Below are positions 17,973 through 20,810 of a stretch of DNA of 20,810 nucleotides, one piece after another; the stretch's first letter is position 1, and every line of letters starts with the position of its first letter. The notes beneath the pieces were generated by a model. The model saw only the letters and a list, made by a program, of their open reading frames with translations, did no database searches and was not told the DNA's origin. The position numbers and the translations under genes are program-made. This DNA comes from Dysgonamonadaceae bacterium (lineage in GTDB: Bacteria; Bacteroidota; Bacteroidia; Bacteroidales; Azobacteroidaceae), in NCBI GenBank assembly GCA_031260235.1, contig JAIRKG010000140.1:1-20810 (forward strand), in the 5' to 3' direction.

Positions 17973-18509
17973 GGACGCGAAACGAACAGACGATAATGGA
18001 TACTACTTATTCCGTAATAATACCTCAAGCAAATAGAGACAAATGAGGCTAAATCTTTTTTTTGAAGACGCTATTCGTAATTCTCCCTTGTGTTTTCACG
18101 TTCAATGTACCCTCTTCGCTGTGACGTGGATAACGGCAGTTTCCCGACTTGCCGCAAAGCAAAAGTTTTGCCTTTCCCCGGGCATGTTCTACGGATTTGT
18201 CAAAACCGGGGCGTTCTATCCTTACGGACTAAACTTTTTTTGTGGCAACATGAAAAAAAAGTTTAGCCAAAACCTTTTGACAGTTGCCGGAGTGAAAATG
18301 ACTTGATCACCACTGTTAGTGGCCGTTGGTACCCTATTTATAGAAAACTCCGCTTTCAAAATCAATTCGTTCCATTTTAGAAATACAGTTCATTGTAACT
18401 TTTTTCCGGCTTTTGCGTATTGATAAAAAAAAACACATGAAGTAAAAAAACAGGAATAAAAGAGTAGAAATAAAAATAGATAAAAGTAGAAAAAAATAGA
18501 AATAAAATC
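17973..18509. other. Gene-poor interval between the permease and the paralog array
   Basis: No convincing gene is present. The interval holds a 220-bp segment with inverted repeats (annotated separately), a small hairpin CCACT-GTT-AGTGG at 18310-18322, and an A-rich leader from about 18420. The leader contains two exact copies of TAGAAATAAAA (18465-18475 and 18497-18507) 32 bases apart. A weak -7 candidate (TAACTTTT, about 18396) lacks a good -33 partner, so I do not annotate a promoter. Confidence 0.5.
18047..18268. mobile_element. Possible small non-autonomous element bounded by inverted repeats
   Basis: The left end GGCTAAATCTTTTTTTT (18047-18063) and the right end AAAAAAAAGTTTAGCC (18253-18268) are inverted repeats with one difference. 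A second copy of the terminal motif (ACTAAACTTTTTTT, about 18228-18241) sits just inside the right end and forms a long hairpin with it. TGTCAAAA (18198-18205) and TTTTGACA (18275-18282) form a further nested pair. The minus strand between the ends is open for 59 codons (18052-18228) with no start codon, bounded at both sides by stops made from the repeat motif. No flanking duplication is obvious. Confidence 0.3.
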
Positions 18510-19454
18510 ATGAAAAATAAAAGTTTTTTTAGTATAATTTTAGGTCTGGTGGCCGCAGGAGGCATTTCGCTTGCTCAAGCTCCGCCGGAATCTGTTGAAC
18601 TGGTAACAGGCAAAAATCACTATCAGCACGGGCACAATGCCGCATTTCCTTCGACAGGGAATAAAGATACTCCGCGCGAAGACAAGGACTCCGTGATGAT
18701 CGCTTCTACCATGCATTATTTTGTACTGCCTGCCGAGGATTTCAACAGCGCGTACTACTCTGGCGCTGCCGCAGCACAGCCGCCATGGACGAACACCAAT
18801 GAGACCAAGTCGCAATTTGTGTGGAAGCTTAAAAATTCATTCGGAACGCCGGCAGCGGTAAATCAGAATAGCACCGGTACGTCGCCTCATGTGACGGTAC
18901 AGTGGTCGGCTATCGGAGAAGTGGAACTCAAACTCGTTGAGGAACCGAAAGAGTACAAGGGGATAACCCTGTCCTCTGTGGTATGTCCCAGCGATACGGT
19001 ACGCATTCCGGTAATCGTGATTCACCAGCCGAGCGTTAAATTCGGGCAGGTAAACAGTACCTATACCGACAGCAAATGCGTTGATGACCCCAATACCAAC
19101 ATCAAATTGCCGCTGATACCGGCTACCGTTACCGGTAATTTCGGCGCCAACATCAGCGACGCCGACGAGGTGACCATCTCATACACCATTTCCAAAAACG
19201 GCGCTACCGCAACGCCTGCAACCGCTACCTTCCCCAACTTGCGGGTGGCTTCTAAAGATTGGGAGATACCCGTAACGGACTGGGGGAAGTACGAGGTCAC
19301 CATCACGGCAATTACCGACAGGATCGCCCAGAAATGCAACATCACTACCACTTCCGACGCCCATATCGGGACAAGCGCCGAAAGAACCTTTACCTATCTG
19401 GTGGTGCCCAAGCCGGTTCCCGGTCCGCGCTACCATATTCCCAATCGTTATTAA
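18510..19454 (+). CDS. Secreted protein of unknown function, copy 1 of a tandem paralog array
   Basis: The protein is 314 residues. Residues 1-23 are a signal peptide (SIILGLVAAGGISLAQA). I do not recognise the family. Landmarks shared with the next gene, in the same order, are DSVMIASTMHYFVLP (60-74), KSQFVWKLKNSFG (100-112), VTVQWSAIGEVELKLVEEP (128-146), Cys159, Cys190, WGKYEVTITAITDR (258-271), and the very C-terminus GPRYHIPNRY (305-314). The W-xx-G-x-V-E-L-x-L segment followed by a Cys resembles PKD/Ig-like beta-sandwich domains of Bacteroidota cell-surface and type IX-secreted proteins. No standard type IX sorting domain follows. The ATG at 18510 directly precedes the signal peptide and sits behind an A-rich leader. 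The next gene starts 20 bp downstream. Confidence 0.8.
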   Translation: MKNKSFFSIILGLVAAGGISLAQAPPESVELVTGKNHYQHGHNAAFPSTGNKDTPREDKDSVMIASTMHYFVLPAEDFNSAYYSGAAAAQPPWTNTNETKSQFVWKLKNSFGTPAAVNQNSTGTSPHVTVQWSAIGEVELKLVEEPKEYKGITLSSVVCPSDTVRIPVIVIHQPSVKFGQVNSTYTDSKCVDDPNTNIKLPLIPATVTGNFGANISDADEVTISYTISKNGATATPATATFPNLRVASKDWEIPVTDWGKYEVTITAITDRIAQKCNITTTSDAHIGTSAERTFTYLVVPKPVPGPRYHIPNRY

Positions 19455-19474
19455 TCACATAAAACAGCAAAAAC

Positions 19475-20425
19475 ATGAAAATTCAAAAAACATCCCATTA
19501 TTTGATATGGCCTGAACGCCGGCGTTCAGGCCATACGCGACGCTGGCTGACGGGCGTTGGCCTTCTGTTATCGGCTCACTTGCTGTTCGGGCAGGCGGTT
19601 CAATATCCGCCGGAAACGCTGACCATCAACGGAAAAGCGGGCTATTACCGCCACGGTTCCAACAGCACTTCTCCGGCAAGTACTAATCTATCGGTGGAAG
19701 TACGCGATTCGGTAACGATCACCTCTCTTATGACCTATTTCGTGTTGCCCGCCATAGAATTAAGCCCCGACTGGTACAATAGCGACAAAAGTATCAAGGA
19801 CGTCAAAGATATCTCCAACTTAAAGTCTCAATTCTCATGGTCGGTGAAAAACGGTTCAGGAGTTTCGGCGTATAATAACACTTCTTCCTATGACAGTGAC
19901 AGCGCCTTATTCACCGTAAGATGGACGACGTTGGGTATTGACTCGCTGAAAGTTAAAGAAATACCCACCAAAACACTGGGTTGTGTCGCTAAAAATACGG
20001 TAATTCCGGTGGTCGTCATTGCAAAACCCACCTTTGATTTCCAAGCGGGTACCGGTGGTGTGCCCTATTCGGAAACACAGTGCCACACTCAGGCAGATGT
20101 CACTGCCGGCGTGTCGTTTAATTTCCCTCACAATGCGATCTCCTCTTCAAGCCAGTTGTGGATAGACTATACAGTGGACCATAGTAAAAATGGTGTCACC
20201 ATCTCCACTACTCCTTATGTCGCCCGGCCGGTAGAAAGCCTCGCCGCCCTCAAATTCACCGATTACGGCGAATATACCATACATGTGACAAAGGTTACCG
20301 ACCGTGTGTCGCGAAAATCGGGAGTGAACGGCGTTATTGACACAAACACCTATTTGTTTGACTTTATCTTGGTTGAGCAGGTCAATACAGGCCCTGTCTA
20401 CCGGATACCGAATAAATATGATTAA
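19475..20425 (+). CDS. Secreted protein of unknown function, copy 2 of a tandem paralog array
   Basis: The protein is 316 residues and a clear paralog of the upstream gene: DSVTITSLMTYFVLP (78-92), LKSQFSWSVKNGSG (116-129), FTVRWTTLGIDSLKV (146-160), Cys170, Cys203, YGEYTIHVTKVTDR (264-277) and C-terminal GPVYRIPNKYD (306-316). The signal peptide is unusually long, about 40 residues. Its hydrophobic core is WLTGVGLLLSAHLLFG, and its basic N-region is lengthened by residues 11-21 (IWPERRRSGHT), which are encoded by a perfect 30-bp palindrome. Removing 30 bases would keep the frame and leave a normal-length signal peptide. No other in-frame ATG exists before the mature part, so this start is kept. 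It is probably co-transcribed with copy 1 (20-bp gap). The function is unknown; a beta-rich surface or periplasmic role is inferred from the PKD-like pattern. Confidence 0.8.
   Translation: MKIQKTSHYLIWPERRRSGHTRRWLTGVGLLLSAHLLFGQAVQYPPETLTINGKAGYYRHGSNSTSPASTNLSVEVRDSVTITSLMTYFVLPAIELSPDWYNSDKSIKDVKDISNLKSQFSWSVKNGSGVSAYNNTSSYDSDSALFTVRWTTLGIDSLKVKEIPTKTLGCVAKNTVIPVVVIAKPTFDFQAGTGGVPYSETQCHTQADVTAGVSFNFPHNAISSSSQLWIDYTVDHSKNGVTISTTPYVARPVESLAALKFTDYGEYTIHVTKVTDRVSRKSGVNGVIDTNTYLFDFILVEQVNTGPVYRIPNKYD
19506..19535. repeat. Perfect 30-bp palindrome inside the coding sequence of copy 2
   Basis: The arm TATGGCCTGAACGCC (19506-19520) is followed at once by its exact reverse complement (19521-19535), with no spacer. 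It lies within the signal-peptide coding region and spans exactly ten codons' worth of bases. Confidence 0.9.
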
Positions 20426-20480
20426 ATATCAGAATTTAAAGCCTTTAAAAATAGAGGTGTAAATCTTTAATAAAGCGGAA

Positions 20481-20511
20481 CCCTGACGGCGGCTGAAAAG
20501 CCCTGTCAGGG
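20481..20511 (+). other. Structured hairpin between copy 2 and copy 3
   Basis: CCCTGAC (20481-20487) pairs with GTCAGGG (20505-20511), and GGCT-GAAA-AGCC (20491-20502) forms an inner stem with a GNRA-type loop. It begins 56 bases after the copy 2 stop. No T tract follows on the plus strand, so it may be a transcript-end stabiliser, a weak terminator or a leader structure for copy 3. Confidence 0.5.
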
Positions 20512-20538
20512 ACGGAAAACACAGACAAATAAAATGAA

Positions 20539-20615
20539 ATAAACATAAACTAAAATAAACATAAAATAACATAAACATAAATAAATAAAGTAGATTAAAA
20601 TAAACATTAATATTT
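20539..20615 (+). repeat. 16-bp A-rich tandem repeat upstream of copy 3
   Basis: ATAAACATA recurs at 20539, 20555 and 20571, exactly 16 bases apart, and ATAAACATT at 20600 after a 29-base step. The units lie in the leader of the next gene and contain almost no G. Confidence 0.6.
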
Positions 20616-20628
20616 AAAACGTAAAACA

Positions 20629-20810
20629 ATGAAACAGACAAAAAGAATATGGAAAACAGGGATGATAGCGGTCGCTTCGGCATGGTCGATGAGCGCATGG
20701 TCGCAGCCTACTCTTCCCGGGGATTATGTAACATTCCAAAAAACGGGCGAAACAGTTGACACCGTTACCGTGGGCAGCCGGATGGCATATCGCGTGAAGG
20801 GCGATCCTGT
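20629..20810 (+). CDS. Secreted protein, copy 3 of the paralog array, N-terminal fragment (runs off right edge)
   Basis: Sixty codons are visible from ATG 20629. Residues 1-26 form a signal peptide with basic start MKQTKRIWK, core TGMIAVASAWSMSAW and SQ at the cleavage region. The early mature part reads VDTVTVGSRMAYRVKGDP, which lines up with the DSVTITSLMTYFVLP landmark of copies 1 and 2 (D-S/T-V-T-x-x-S-x-M-x-Y-x-V). This makes it a likely third member of the array, although the similarity in so short a piece is limited. It starts 203 bp after copy 2, behind a hairpin and tandem repeats, and may have its own regulation. Confidence 0.65.
   Translation, partial: MKQTKRIWKTGMIAVASAWSMSAWSQPTLPGDYVTFQKTGETVDTVTVGSRMAYRVKGDP

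Noticed and set aside
17996..18046. Start of an ABC ATPase gene after the permease (ATG at 17996)
   Set aside because: The frame stops after 16 codons and shows no ATPase N-terminal pattern.
18043..18306. Plus-strand open frame of 87 codons after the permease
   Set aside because: It runs through poly-T and poly-A tracts of the inverted-repeat segment and has no signal peptide or recognisable domain.

Overview
The window reads as a chromosomal segment of a Bacteroidota bacterium, most likely of the order Bacteroidales. RpoB, RpoC, EF-Tu, SecE and NusG have Bacteroidales-type sequences. Several promoters fit the Bacteroidota pattern TTTG-N18-20-TAnnTTTG. Start codons lack Shine-Dalgarno sequences and sit behind A-rich leaders, and no tRNA gene encodes its 3' CCA. 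I cannot name a genus.

Left edge (1-641): the 5' end of a secreted-protein gene on the minus strand with a clear promoter, then a cluster of REP-like interspersed repeats, then the rpoC terminator. From 642 to about 15650 almost everything is on the minus strand and forms the core information-processing block. Read in the direction of transcription it is rpsU, xerC-like recombinase, hpf, tRNA-Thr(UGU), tRNA-Tyr, tRNA-Gly, tRNA-Thr(GGU), tuf, tRNA-Trp, secE, nusG, rplK, rplA, rplJ, rplL, rpoB, rpoC. It supplies tRNAs, the elongation factor that carries them, a subunit of the protein-export channel, a transcription elongation factor, ribosomal stalk and L1/L11 proteins, and the two large RNA polymerase subunits. 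The tRNA order ahead of tuf matches the E. coli thrU-tyrU-glyT-thrT-tufB arrangement. A hairpin with a T tract separates rplL from rpoB, and an unusual 280-bp gap with a possible gene remnant separates rpoB from rpoC.

Between 15650 and 16340 lie a decayed reading frame, a tRNA-Ser gene and two divergent promoters. To the right the plus strand takes over with accessory genes: a secreted nitroreductase-like protein followed closely by a lone FecCD-type ABC permease, then about 540 bp without a convincing gene that holds a 220-bp inverted-repeat-bounded segment.

The right end (18510-20810) is an array of at least three paralogous secreted proteins that I cannot assign to a named family. They share motif order and, in the two complete copies, a C-terminal GPxYxIPNxY ending. 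A perfect 30-bp palindrome lies in frame inside the signal-peptide region of the second copy, and 16-bp tandem repeats precede the third. This array is the most novel-looking part of the window.
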